A stretch of 41,405 bases of DNA from Candidatus Poribacteria bacterium (GTDB lineage: Bacteria; Poribacteria; WGA-4E; WGA-3G), in the NCBI GenBank assembly GCA_028824685.1, contig JAPPCZ010000037.1:1-41405 (forward strand), in the 5' to 3' direction. Position numbers and translations under genes: made by a program. The stretch's first letter is position 1. Every line of letters begins with the position of its first letter. Under the pieces are notes generated by a model, which did no database searches, had not been told where the DNA came from, and saw only the letters and a list, made by a program, of their open reading frames with translations. Of the stretch, positions 1 to 7,557 are shown piece after piece.

Positions 1-898
1 AGAGTTGGCTCGTCAGGGCGTTGAAGTCAGCCACACACCCCTTCATAAGAAAGTGCGTGAATGGTCAAAGGGTTTGCGTGCCTTGGAACAAGTAGACTGT
101 CAAACTCTTGAACCCCATGAGCGTTGGTATGTAGGTAGTGATGGGTGTCATACAAACTCACCAGAGGGTTGGAAAGAAACAAAGGTCAGTTGTGTTTATA
201 GAGATTATCCTCAACTTGGAGCGGATAGTATCTCCAGGGCGCGTTCTGAAAGTATTCGTTATATTGCCAAGCGTCAGAATGCCGATCAGTGTGGCAAGGA
301 TTTATATGCGTTAGCGACCAAGAGTGGTATCTATCAAGAAGCTATAATGGAGCAAGAAGTTGTGTTTATTGGTGATGGTGCGGCGTGGATATGGAACTTG
401 ACAGCTGAACACTTCCCCAATGCGGTTGAGATTGTAGAGAGTATGCCTGCGAAATCCCATCTATATGATGTGGCTAAAGCCACCTTCGGAGAGACTGAAA
501 CCGCGAAGATACAAGATTGGATAAAAGAGGTAGAACCCCTTCTTCAAGATGGGAATATCATAGAGGTTGTCGCACGCATTCGTGGGATATCTACGCAGGA
601 ACCAGAGACATTGAAGATATTAGAAAGAGAAGCGAAGTATTTTGAAAAACATGCGCATCGTATGCGGTATAAAGTGTTTAGAGAAAAAGGGTATCAGATT
701 GGAAGTGGCGTGATTGAGAGCGCATATAAACATGTTGTTGCACAAAGATGTAGACGCGCCTCTATGAGATGGACAGATGAAGGTCTCCGTGCTATCCTTG
801 AGTTGAGATGTATGGATAAGAACAAAACTTGGGAAAAATACTGGTATCCAGACACAATAGCCGCATGATTCTTTAGTGACAAAAACTTTACACACCCC
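1..898 (+). mobile_element. ISKra4-family insertion sequence, 3' part only
   Basis: The window opens inside the transposase gene of this element. The right end is visible about 30 bp after the transposase stop: positions 879-898 read ACAAAAACTTTACACACCCC, and the reverse complement (GGGGTGTGTAAAGTTTTTGT) has the look of a terminal inverted repeat. A related terminal sequence appears at both edges of a short element at 15567-15702, which supports the boundary. The left end lies outside the window, so neither target duplication nor length can be checked. Confidence 0.6.
2..868 (+). CDS. ISKra4-family transposase, 5'-truncated by the window edge
   Basis: This is the C-terminal 288 or so residues of a DDE transposase; the open frame runs off the left edge, so the true start is upstream. 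Family hallmarks are visible in order: VGSDGCHT (first Asp), IGDGAAWIWNL followed by an AEHFPNA segment (second Asp), and near the C terminus GSGVIESAYKHVVAQR then SMRWT (catalytic Glu in the VIES motif). The DDE triad therefore looks complete in the part that can be read, and there are no internal stops, so the copy could be active if its missing part is intact. It catalyses cut-and-paste or copy movement of its own element and has no tie to the metabolic genes downstream. Family assignment rests on motif recall, not a search. Confidence 0.8.
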   Translation, partial: ELARQGVEVSHTPLHKKVREWSKGLRALEQVDCQTLEPHERWYVGSDGCHTNSPEGWKETKVSCVYRDYPQLGADSISRARSESIRYIAKRQNADQCGKDLYALATKSGIYQEAIMEQEVVFIGDGAAWIWNLTAEHFPNAVEIVESMPAKSHLYDVAKATFGETETAKIQDWIKEVEPLLQDGNIIEVVARIRGISTQEPETLKILEREAKYFEKHAHRMRYKVFREKGYQIGSGVIESAYKHVVAQRCRRASMRWTDEGLRAILELRCMDKNKTWEKYWYPDTIAA

Positions 899-907
899 AG
901 ATATTTG

Positions 908-935
908 TTGACAAAACCGCTACTAACCATATAGA
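908..935 (+). promoter_or_regulatory. sigma-70-type promoter for the Gfo/Idh-isomerase operon
   Basis: TTGACA at 908-913 and TATAGA at 930-935 are separated by 16 bp. This is close to the housekeeping consensus. It lies only 10 bp outside the right end of the IS and about 47 bp upstream of the start codon at 982. It is the obvious promoter for the two genes that follow. No expression data; prediction by consensus match. Confidence 0.5.
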
Positions 936-981
936 ATTGTTTCATAATAGTCTATTTTCACCTATTGGAAGGAATTTAAAA

Positions 982-2061
982 ATGGCATTAAAAGTTGGCG
1001 TAGTCGGCATGAGTGGAATTGGGAATAATCATGCTAATTGCCACGCAAATGATGATTTAGCAGAACTTGTTGCAGTATGTGATATTGTGAAAGAGCGCGC
1101 GGACAGCGCAGCGGAACGTCTCGGTGTGAAAGCTTACTACAGTTTAGCAGACATGATTGATGGTGAACCCGACCTTGAAATCGTTGATGTTACTACTGGC
1201 GGAAATGAGAACGGTAGTTGGCACTATGAACCGACGATGGAAGCACTTGACAATGGCAAACACGTCCTCGTCGAAAAACCGCTTTCCAATGACGTTGGAC
1301 AAGCACGTGAAATGGTAGCAAAAGCAACCGAAGAGGATCTCTATCTCGCCTGTAATCTGAATCACTATTTCACACCGCCCGCAGAACAAGCAAAGAAATA
1401 TATTGATAATGGACAGATTGGGGAGATGGTCTACATCATGCACAAGATGGGATTTGCTGGTGGAGAATTCAACTACAACTATTCTAATGCACCGCGTTCA
1501 GACGGTTTTCCCTATTTTCATGTGAAAGCGTTCTTGTCACATCCATTCAGTGTGATGCGTCATTTCTGCGGGGATGTAACGCATGTGCAGGCATTTATGG
1601 AACGTCCGCATTTTCGGCGCCGTGAAGGCGACTTAATGGTCTCAATAAATAGTATCCACCTCCGTTTTGAAAACGGTTGTATCGGGTACCTGCTAAGCCA
1701 ACGCGGAGACGCTACCTTCGGACTCGGTGGGTGGTGGAGCGTTGAACTTGCTGGCACGCGCGGCACATTCTGCATTGAAAATTGCATTGAAAAGATTACG
1801 TTCTGGCCCTCACCCGGTGCCCCTGAAGGTAATGAGACAGTCGTAACCGAATCTGGCATCAGCGACTTTGGACAGACCTTCCCGTTAAGAATTCATGCGT
1901 TTTTAGAAGACATTACAAATGGTGTGCCGAAAGAGAAGATACGTGCCTCCGGTAGAGATGCGCTTGCTGCGCTTGAATACACATGGGCTGCGATGGAATC
2001 TTATGAGCAGGGCGGTATCTTGGTACGTCCACATCCACTTCCTACGTTGAGTGGTCTGTAA
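982..2061 (+). CDS. Gfo/Idh/MocA family NAD(P)-dependent oxidoreductase
   Basis: A 359-residue dehydrogenase of the glucose-fructose oxidoreductase / inositol dehydrogenase family, which oxidises or reduces sugars, inositols and their derivatives in the cytoplasm. The N terminus carries the nucleotide-binding beta-alpha-beta motif (VGVVGMSGIGNNH), then VCDI at the end of beta 2 and the family signature VEKPLSND around residue 100, where the Lys of EKP is the conserved catalytic-region lysine. The C-terminal half is the alpha/beta substrate domain with HPFSVMRHFCGD. I chose ATG 982 because GGAAGG sits at 967-972; an upstream in-frame start at 937 has no ribosome site. The TIM-barrel isomerase gene follows 57 bp downstream, a pairing typical of sugar or polyol catabolic operons. 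The substrate cannot be told from sequence. Confidence 0.85.
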   Translation: MALKVGVVGMSGIGNNHANCHANDDLAELVAVCDIVKERADSAAERLGVKAYYSLADMIDGEPDLEIVDVTTGGNENGSWHYEPTMEALDNGKHVLVEKPLSNDVGQAREMVAKATEEDLYLACNLNHYFTPPAEQAKKYIDNGQIGEMVYIMHKMGFAGGEFNYNYSNAPRSDGFPYFHVKAFLSHPFSVMRHFCGDVTHVQAFMERPHFRRREGDLMVSINSIHLRFENGCIGYLLSQRGDATFGLGGWWSVELAGTRGTFCIENCIEKITFWPSPGAPEGNETVVTESGISDFGQTFPLRIHAFLEDITNGVPKEKIRASGRDALAALEYTWAAMESYEQGGILVRPHPLPTLSGL

Positions 2062-2118
2062 GGCAAACGACTGAAACAGAACTATTGACCTCAAATTATA
2101 TAGAAGGAGAAAATACAT

Positions 2119-2916
2119 TTGAAATTAGGAGCAAATTCGGTACTGTTTGGCGGTTACGATATGGAAACAGCCTTTAAGCATATCGCCATGGCTGGCTATG
2201 ATGGTATTGAACTTTCTGCGATTGACGGGATGAGTCAGCACCTTGTCCTCGCAAACTGGCAGGAACTCGCTGATGATATCAAGCACCTATCAAAAGAATA
2301 TAACCTTGAGTTGTTAGCGATGGAGCAACCCTCACGCGACGCGGAGAGGATGGAATTGGCATTTCAAGCAGCTGCGGAGATAGGTATCCCGATTATTAAC
2401 TGTGGCCCTGGTGGTTCGTCAGACGATGAAGATGCTTGGTCCGGGGTTATTGATTCTCTAAGAAGTCTATCGGAAAGGGCAGAACATTATGGGGTAACAC
2501 TATGTGTCAAGGCACATGTTGGTGCAAGCATTTATAATACACCGACAACCCTGCGCGCTATGGAAGAGATTTCGTCTCCCGCATTCGGTATTGACATGGA
2601 TCCATCACATATTCACCGTGCAGGTGAAAACCCTGTGGAAGCGATTGCTGCGGTAGTTTCACGCGTGAAACATGTGCATATCCGAGATTGCAAAGGCACA
2701 CAACGCGGTCCTGGTGATCCTGAGTTGCAAGCAAACGGACGTGGGGATATTGACCTTGTCGGTTACATTCGTGTGCTACATGAAAACGGTTATACCGGCC
2801 CGCTGAATCTTGAGGTTATTGGTGCAAAAGAATATAGCATGGAGCAGTGTTGCACAATTGCTGCGGAATCGCGTGGACACATGCAAGCGTGTTTGCAGGC
2901 GTGTGGTGCGCGTTAA
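2119..2916 (+). CDS. sugar phosphate isomerase/epimerase family protein (TIM barrel)
   Basis: A 265-residue protein of the xylose-isomerase-like TIM-barrel family (AP_endonuc_2 fold), which includes inosose dehydratases, hydroxypyruvate isomerases and sugar 3-epimerases; these use a divalent metal bound by Glu, Asp, His and Glu. Visible family signs are MAGYDGIELSA near the N terminus, FGIDMDPSHIHRAG (Asp and His metal ligands), KHVHIRDCKG (His) and LNLEVIGAKE (final Glu). The start is TTG at 2119: GAAGGAGA at 2103-2110 sits 8 nt upstream and no ATG fits better. It is the second gene of an apparent operon with the oxidoreductase upstream and ends in a strong hairpin. The reaction is likely isomerisation, epimerisation or dehydration of the sugar product handled by the partner enzyme. 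Confidence 0.8.
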   Translation: MKLGANSVLFGGYDMETAFKHIAMAGYDGIELSAIDGMSQHLVLANWQELADDIKHLSKEYNLELLAMEQPSRDAERMELAFQAAAEIGIPIINCGPGGSSDDEDAWSGVIDSLRSLSERAEHYGVTLCVKAHVGASIYNTPTTLRAMEEISSPAFGIDMDPSHIHRAGENPVEAIAAVVSRVKHVHIRDCKGTQRGPGDPELQANGRGDIDLVGYIRVLHENGYTGPLNLEVIGAKEYSMEQCCTIAAESRGHMQACLQACGAR

Positions 2917-2918
2917 TT

Positions 2919-2963
2919 TTAAAATCTTGTAGGTAGGTTAATCACCTGCCTACAAGATTTTAA
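2919..2963 (+). terminator. 20-bp stem-loop terminator
   Basis: Arms at 2919-2938 and 2944-2963 pair over 20 bp with one G-T wobble around a 5-nt loop. The left arm starts TTAAAATC and the right arm ends GATTTTAA, so an A-tract and a T-tract are built into the stem and it could stop transcription from either side. It lies directly after the isomerase stop codon. Confidence 0.7.
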
Positions 2964-2998
2964 CTACACAAGACTTCTCCTTTTTGGAGGAACTTGCC

Positions 2999-3214
2999 AT
3001 GAAACAGAACCCGCTTATACTCCCAATAATAGGTGGAGGCATTGCTCTTCTTTGCTGCTTTTTGCCATGGATTCAAATTGATATATCATCTTTAGTCTTA
3101 GATCAGGACATTCCTCAATCAAAAGAATTTCTCACTATTTCAGGCTTTCACCTTGCTACGGGAAATGGAAACATGTGTACTGCCATCGGAAATTCGGGCC
3201 ACTGTCTAAGATAA
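2999..3214 (+). pseudogene. membrane protein gene truncated by the IS3 insertion
   Basis: ATG 2999 is preceded by TTTGGAGG at 2983-2990. The first 59 codons look like the N terminus of a small integral membrane protein: a short basic start, one clear transmembrane helix (LILPIIGGGIALLCCFLPW), then a periplasmic-type stretch with ISGFHLATGNGN that reads like the run-up to a second helix. The reading frame enters the left end of the IS at 3176 and picks up 12 foreign codons before a stop. What is made is almost certainly a non-functional stub. No name can be given. Confidence 0.55.
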
Positions 3215-3255
3215 GATTGTGATATAATAACAATCTAATTTAAAGGAGAAATCCG

Positions 3256-3540
3256 ATGGCAAAACGAAGAAGCTTCACCCCAGAATTTAAAGCTGAAGTT
3301 GTTCTTGAGGCACTGTGTGGTCAAAGTTCACAGGCGGAGTTGTGTCGCAAACATAACATCAGCGATGTTCAACTCTCAAAGTGGAAACGCCAACTTCTTG
3401 AAAATGCGGCAACACTCTTTGAAGCTGCTGATAAACAGACGAATGCGTCTGCGGAGCGGATTGCTCAACTTGAACAACTTGTTGGTAAATTAACCTTGGA
3501 ACTGGATATCCCAAAAAAAGTCTCAACCTTGCTGAGTTGA
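3256..3540 (+). CDS. IS3-family transposase OrfA (helix-turn-helix, DNA binding)
   Basis: A 94-residue OrfA protein. RRSFTPEFKAEVVLEAL at the N terminus and the helix-turn-helix that follows (SQAELCRKHNISDVQLSKWK) match the HTH_Tnp_1 domain that binds the ends of the element. The C-terminal part (residues about 60-85) is a leucine-heptad coiled coil used for oligomerisation. An AAAGGAG ribosome site lies just before ATG 3256. OrfA overlaps OrfB by 4 nt. Alone it usually represses transposition; a -1 shift near its end joins it to OrfB. No damage is visible. Confidence 0.88.
   Translation: MAKRRSFTPEFKAEVVLEALCGQSSQAELCRKHNISDVQLSKWKRQLLENAATLFEAADKQTNASAERIAQLEQLVGKLTLELDIPKKVSTLLS
3513..3520 (+). 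promoter_or_regulatory. A7G programmed -1 ribosomal frameshift site
   Basis: Seven A followed by G (A at 3513-3519, G at 3520) fall in the zero frame as CCA AAA AAA GTC. A -1 slip gives CCA AAA AAA AGT and continues as KKSLNLAEL directly into the OrfB frame with no stop. This is the classic slippery sequence by which IS3 elements make the OrfAB transposase. Confidence 0.7.
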
Positions 3541-4376
3541 CCCTTACTGAAAAACGAAGGATTGTCCAAACTTTGCGAACTGATGACTCAATGCGACAGA
3601 TTTGCGGGACACTCGGTTTCAATAGAAGTAGTCTCTATTATGAACCCAAAGAGGATCCTTGTGAAGCACAGCTCCAACAGGAGATAGAAATGTTATCTGC
3701 CCGTTATCCAAGATATGGGTATAGGCGTATCACAGAGGAACTATTGCGTATGGGATACACCATTGGATACCGACGCGTCGCACGATTGATGAAATCCGCT
3801 AATCTGTTGGTCTCTGTCAAACGCTCCTGTCAAACCACGAAATCCGTTGAGGGTAAGTGTCAATGGGTCAACCGGCTTGATACCCTTGACATTTGTCGGA
3901 GGAATCAGGTCTGGGTTGCGGATGTTACCTATGTTCGGCTCAAAGGACACTTTGTCTATGTTTCAGTTCTCCTTGATGTGTTTACTCGAATAATAAGAGG
4001 GTGGCAACTGAGCCGACTTATGACACAACCTCTAACATTGAGACCCTTGCAGCAAGCATTACAAGAAAACGTGCCAGAGATACATCATAGTGATCAGGGC
4101 GTTCAGTATCTATCAGATGCCTATATTTCTACTCTCACTGAACATGGGATTGAGATTTCGTTAGCTCATAGAGGACGACCTTGGGAGAATGGATACGCGG
4201 AACGATTTATCCGAACTCTCAAAGAGAAAGAAATCTACCTGAATGACTATGAGGATATCGCAGATGCTAATGCCTGCATTGGACATTTTATTCAACAAGT
4301 ATATAACCAAAAACGACCTCACTCGGCTTTAGGGTATTTGACACCTATTGAATTTGAGAAAGAATACTTGTCTTAA
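3537..4376 (+). CDS. IS3-family transposase OrfB (DDE integrase catalytic part)
   Basis: A 279-residue integrase-like region with an N-terminal HTH_21 segment (YPRYGYRRITEELLRMGY) and an rve domain. The catalytic triad is intact: Asp in WVADVTYV, Asp in HHSDQGVQY, and Glu in GRPWENGYAERF, followed by the conserved KEKEIYLNDY and YNQKRPHSALGY. The TTG at 3537 is only a nominal start; the functional protein is more likely the OrfAB fusion produced by slippage at 3513-3519. The frame is open and undamaged, so the element could be mobile. Confidence 0.88.
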   Translation: MTLTEKRRIVQTLRTDDSMRQICGTLGFNRSSLYYEPKEDPCEAQLQQEIEMLSARYPRYGYRRITEELLRMGYTIGYRRVARLMKSANLLVSVKRSCQTTKSVEGKCQWVNRLDTLDICRRNQVWVADVTYVRLKGHFVYVSVLLDVFTRIIRGWQLSRLMTQPLTLRPLQQALQENVPEIHHSDQGVQYLSDAYISTLTEHGIEISLAHRGRPWENGYAERFIRTLKEKEIYLNDYEDIADANACIGHFIQQVYNQKRPHSALGYLTPIEFEKEYLS

Positions 4377-4416
4377 CTTTCCGAAATTATGGTCTAAAAA
4401 ATCGATGGCACTTCAT

Positions 4417-4578
4417 ACTTTTGGAACACTTCTAACAGAGTATAATTCTAAAGTTGTTGTAGAAATATTAAGGAAAGGCGAATTAGACAACCCTTGTACA
4501 ACTATTGATAGTTCAAGAGATAGATCAGATACAATAGTTAGTTCATATATAGGTCGTCTAATAAGTGTCTTTGAATAA
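4417..4578 (+). pseudogene. 3' remnant of an unrecognised gene next to the IS3 right end
   Basis: Immediately outside the IS a 53-codon open frame runs to a stop, starting TFGTLLTEYNSKVVVEIL and ending YIGRLISVFE. Composition looks like real protein rather than noise, but it has no start of its own. It is hydrophilic, unlike the membrane stub on the left side of the IS, and the two flanks would not join in frame with an ordinary IS3 target duplication. It is therefore probably the tail of a different gene. I do not recognise the family. Confidence 0.35.
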
Positions 4579-4584
4579 AATAAT

Positions 4585-4644
4585 AATTTAATCATAACAA
4601 ACTTGCATTCATTAATTTTGATGCAAGTTTGTCATGATTAAATT
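4585..4644. terminator. 24-bp stem hairpin between convergent genes
   Basis: Arms at 4585-4608 and 4621-4644 are complementary over 24 bp with a single mismatch, around a 12-nt AT-rich loop; the core is AACTTGCAT / ATGCAAGTT. It lies between the gene remnant ending at 4578 (plus) and coxL ending at 4701 (minus), where a bidirectional terminator is expected. The stem is unusually long and AT-rich and has no clean U-run, so a small palindromic mobile repeat is an alternative. Confidence 0.45.
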
Positions 4645-4700
4645 GCAATTTGCAAATTTTTCTGAAAATGCAAAATTCCAAATCTACCATATACGATGGT

Positions 4701-6956
4701 TTATATTTTTCCCATCGCTTTTAAGAGACGATCAGGTGACATCGGCAGTTCAGTCATACGGATACCAACTGCATCATAGATAGCGTTGGCAATTGCAGCA
4801 GGCGGCGGCACAATCGGCACTTCACCGACACCACGCACACCGTAAGGATGTCCCGGATTCGGCACCTCTACGATAACAGCGTCAATCATCGGCAGGTCTA
4901 AACAAGTGGGCATACGATAATCAAGGAAACTGGCGTTTGTCATTTCGCCTTCATCGTTGTAGATATATTCCTCGTTCAATGCCCAACCAATACCTTGTAC
5001 AACACCACCTTGTATCTGTCCCTCAACGTAACTCGGATGGATGGCTTTTCCAGCATCTTGTGTTGCGGTGTAGCGGAGAATTTCAACCTTGCCGGTTTCT
5101 TCGTCCACTGCTACATCAACGACGTGCGTTGCAAATGCACCACCAGCACCCGCGGGATTCATTGTGGCTCTGCCAACGACGGGACCGCCAGTTTCACCCA
5201 GTCTTGCGGATAGGTCTCGGAAACTAATTTGTTCCTCTTTACCGTTAATAGATGAGAATTCACCATCAGTGAATTGCACATTAGCCTCATCAACGTCCCA
5301 GAGTTTCGCAGCACGACCAATCATCTGCTTGACGACATCTTGTGCTGCTTCATAGGCGGCATAACCTGTTGCGTAAGTTGTACGGCTTCCACCTGTCACG
5401 GCAGTGTAACCGATGGAATTGGTATCAACAACGGTTGGATTGACCGATTCGGCGGGGATACCGAGCACTTCTGCTGCTTGCATTGCAATTGAAGCACGGG
5501 TGCCGCCGATGTCTGTAGAACCTTCAACGAGGTTAACCGTGCCATCAGGATTCACGTTGATCGTAACACTGGATTCCAAACCAATGTTAAACCAGAAACC
5601 CGAGGCAATCCCACGTCCATGGTATTTCTTTCCATTCGGGGAAGTGTAATGAGGGTGTTCCTTAGCCGCTTCAAGCGTTTCTATGAAACCGATACGTGGA
5701 AAAACAGGTCCATCTGCACGGTGGTCACCTTCTTTTGCACCATTCATTAGACGCATCTCAAGTGGATCTATATTCAACTCTTCCGCGAGTTCGTCAATGA
5801 CAGTTTCTGAACCAAAAGCTGCGTTTGTTGCACCAGGTGCACGGTACGGAGCGGTCTTTGGTTTGTTAACAACAACGTCGTATCCATCAATTAAGACATT
5901 TTCAGTGTTATAGGGTGCGAAGATACACATTGCACCTGCACCAACAGGTGAGCCGGGATATGCGCCCGCCTCAAAAGCCATAGATGTCTGGGCAGCAGTT
6001 ATTTTGCCATCTTTGGTTGCTCCCATCTTCACCGTGATATAAGATGCAGGGGTTGGTCCTGTACCTTCAAATACATCCGCGCGATTCATGAGAACTTTAA
6101 CAGGTTTTCCGGTTTTCCTCGCAAGTAGTGCTGCGACAGGTTTAATGTAAACGTTAATCTTACCGCCAAAACCGCCGCCGATCTCCAATGGAACAACTTT
6201 GATTTTAGAAATGGGATATTGCAGAATTTCAGCAAGCTGTTCACGGACGGTAAATGCACCTTGTGTGCTACACCATACCGTCAACTGTCCATCGGGATTG
6301 TAAAGTGCTGTGGCGTTGTGCGGTTCAATATAACCTTGATGGACAGTACCTGTAACAAATTCGCGTTCAATAACGACATCTGCCTCTTCAAAACCTTTTT
6401 CAATGTCTCCTTTTTTGTGTTGGAGATGACTCGCGACGTTGCTCGGTTTGTCCCCTGTTTCGCCAAGTGAAGATGTTCTTATGTTTTCATGAATAATGGG
6501 TGCATCTGGTTCCATCGCTGCGCGCACTTCTAACACAGGTGGTAGCAACTCATATTCAACATCAATGAGTTCGCATGCCTCTTCGGCAATATGCGGGTCA
6601 GTTGCAGCGACAGCAGCGATAGCGTGTCCCTTATAAAGTGCCTTATCGCTGGCTAATATGTTATCGCAGAGATATTTGAGATTAACCGCACCTTCACCAA
6701 GGTCTGCCATTTTGTCTTCTGCTGTGGGTAGGTCTTGTGCAGTAACGACACCTTTAACACCGGGATGCGCTTCGGCACGACTTGTGTCAATTGAGACGAT
6801 TCGTGCATGGGCATGTGGACTCCGTAACACTCTGCCGTGCAGGAGTCCGGTAATCTGAAAATCTGCTCCATAAATTGCCCTACCGGTGACTTTATCCACG
6901 CCGTCATGCCGAATAGGGCGAGTTCCGATAACTTTATATTCCTTTTTTTCAGACAT
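4701..6956 (-). CDS. molybdenum hydroxylase large subunit (xanthine dehydrogenase / CoxL family)
   Basis: A 751-residue molybdopterin-binding subunit of the xanthine oxidase family. Such subunits hydroxylate a substrate at the Mo centre and pass electrons to the iron-sulfur and FAD subunits. The N terminus has TRPIRHDGVDKVTGRAIYGA, the usual start of the family. EIGGGFGGK near residue 300 is the molybdopterin motif, APYRAPGATNAAFGSE near 380 is the position of the substrate loop, and RGVGEVPIVPPPAAIANAI near the C terminus holds the catalytic Glu. The loop lacks the AYxCSFR signature of true aerobic CO dehydrogenase, so the substrate is probably a purine, aldehyde or other organic compound. 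ATG 6956 has AGGAGC upstream. It is the last gene of the operon, 13 bp after the 2Fe-2S subunit. Confidence 0.88.
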   Translation of the reverse strand: MSEKKEYKVIGTRPIRHDGVDKVTGRAIYGADFQITGLLHGRVLRSPHAHARIVSIDTSRAEAHPGVKGVVTAQDLPTAEDKMADLGEGAVNLKYLCDNILASDKALYKGHAIAAVAATDPHIAEEACELIDVEYELLPPVLEVRAAMEPDAPIIHENIRTSSLGETGDKPSNVASHLQHKKGDIEKGFEEADVVIEREFVTGTVHQGYIEPHNATALYNPDGQLTVWCSTQGAFTVREQLAEILQYPISKIKVVPLEIGGGFGGKINVYIKPVAALLARKTGKPVKVLMNRADVFEGTGPTPASYITVKMGATKDGKITAAQTSMAFEAGAYPGSPVGAGAMCIFAPYNTENVLIDGYDVVVNKPKTAPYRAPGATNAAFGSETVIDELAEELNIDPLEMRLMNGAKEGDHRADGPVFPRIGFIETLEAAKEHPHYTSPNGKKYHGRGIASGFWFNIGLESSVTINVNPDGTVNLVEGSTDIGGTRASIAMQAAEVLGIPAESVNPTVVDTNSIGYTAVTGGSRTTYATGYAAYEAAQDVVKQMIGRAAKLWDVDEANVQFTDGEFSSINGKEEQISFRDLSARLGETGGPVVGRATMNPAGAGGAFATHVVDVAVDEETGKVEILRYTATQDAGKAIHPSYVEGQIQGGVVQGIGWALNEEYIYNDEGEMTNASFLDYRMPTCLDLPMIDAVIVEVPNPGHPYGVRGVGEVPIVPPPAAIANAIYDAVGIRMTELPMSPDRLLKAMGKI

Positions 6957-6969
6957 AAGGACGCTCCTT

Positions 6970-7440
6970 TTACGTAGCTGCGGCTGCATCAAGTACAGCG
7001 CGGACGATTTTATCGTAACCGGTACAGCGGCATAAATTTCCTGCCAACCAGTATCGGACTTCGTGTTCTGTCGGGTTGGGGTTTTGATCAAGTAAGGCTT
7101 TTGCACTCATAATAAAACCAGGTGTGCAAATACCGCATTGAAGCGCGGCATTTTCAAGGAATGCATCTTGAATCGGATGCAATTTATCTGGATCAGCAAG
7201 CCCCTCAATGGTTTCAACAGATTTGCCATCAGTTTCTACGCCGAGAACAAGGCATGAATTGACGAGTCTGCCATCAAAGATAACACTGCATGCCCCACAA
7301 TTCCCGTTATTGCATCCTTCTTTTGCACCAGTGAGGTAGAGTTCATCTCTGAGGACTTCCAGTAGACTTTGCCGAGGTTCGCAGAGAAATTCCACCGCTT
7401 CACCATTTATTGTGGTTTGAACGTGCGATTTTCTCGCCAT
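6970..7440 (-). CDS. [2Fe-2S] subunit of molybdenum hydroxylase (CoxS family)
   Basis: A 156-residue iron-sulfur electron-transfer subunit. The N-terminal plant-ferredoxin-type domain has the cluster motif GCNNGNCGACSV with the fourth Cys in NSCLVL. The C-terminal four-helix domain has CGICTPGF and CRCTGYDKIV for the second cluster. All eight ligands are present. ATG 7440 is supported by AAAGGAAA about 10 nt upstream; the longer in-frame start at 7461 is less likely. It sits between the FAD and Mo subunit genes in the common M-S-L order. Confidence 0.92.
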   Translation of the reverse strand: MARKSHVQTTINGEAVEFLCEPRQSLLEVLRDELYLTGAKEGCNNGNCGACSVIFDGRLVNSCLVLGVETDGKSVETIEGLADPDKLHPIQDAFLENAALQCGICTPGFIMSAKALLDQNPNPTEHEVRYWLAGNLCRCTGYDKIVRAVLDAAAAT

Positions 7441-7557
7441 AATATCGGTTTCCTTTTGCATTTAGTAAAACGGAAAAACTTTTTCCGATAGAGATATAGG
7501 TTCATGAATTCAGTTCTAAACTCTTAATATATAATCGGTCTTGCAGATAATAAGCAA

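Larger units (their letters stand above)
3176..4415 (+). mobile_element. IS3-family insertion sequence, about 1240 bp, apparently complete
   Basis: Ends begin TG and finish CA as in IS3 elements. The left end reads TGTACTGCCATCGG from 3176; the reverse complement of the right end reads TGAAGTGCCATCGA from 4415, sharing TGCCATCG and scattered further matches as an imperfect inverted repeat of about 26 bp. It contains orfA and orfB, a frameshift site and the normal length for the family. Flanking 3- or 4-bp sequences (CATG left, TACT right) are not duplicated, so the copy may have mediated a deletion after insertion. Confidence 0.75.

Noticed and set aside
4348..4416. Start codons inside the IS3 orfB tail as the real start of the gene remnant at 4417
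   Set aside because: They overlap the transposase end and IS terminus and have no ribosome site; the frame continuity is accidental.
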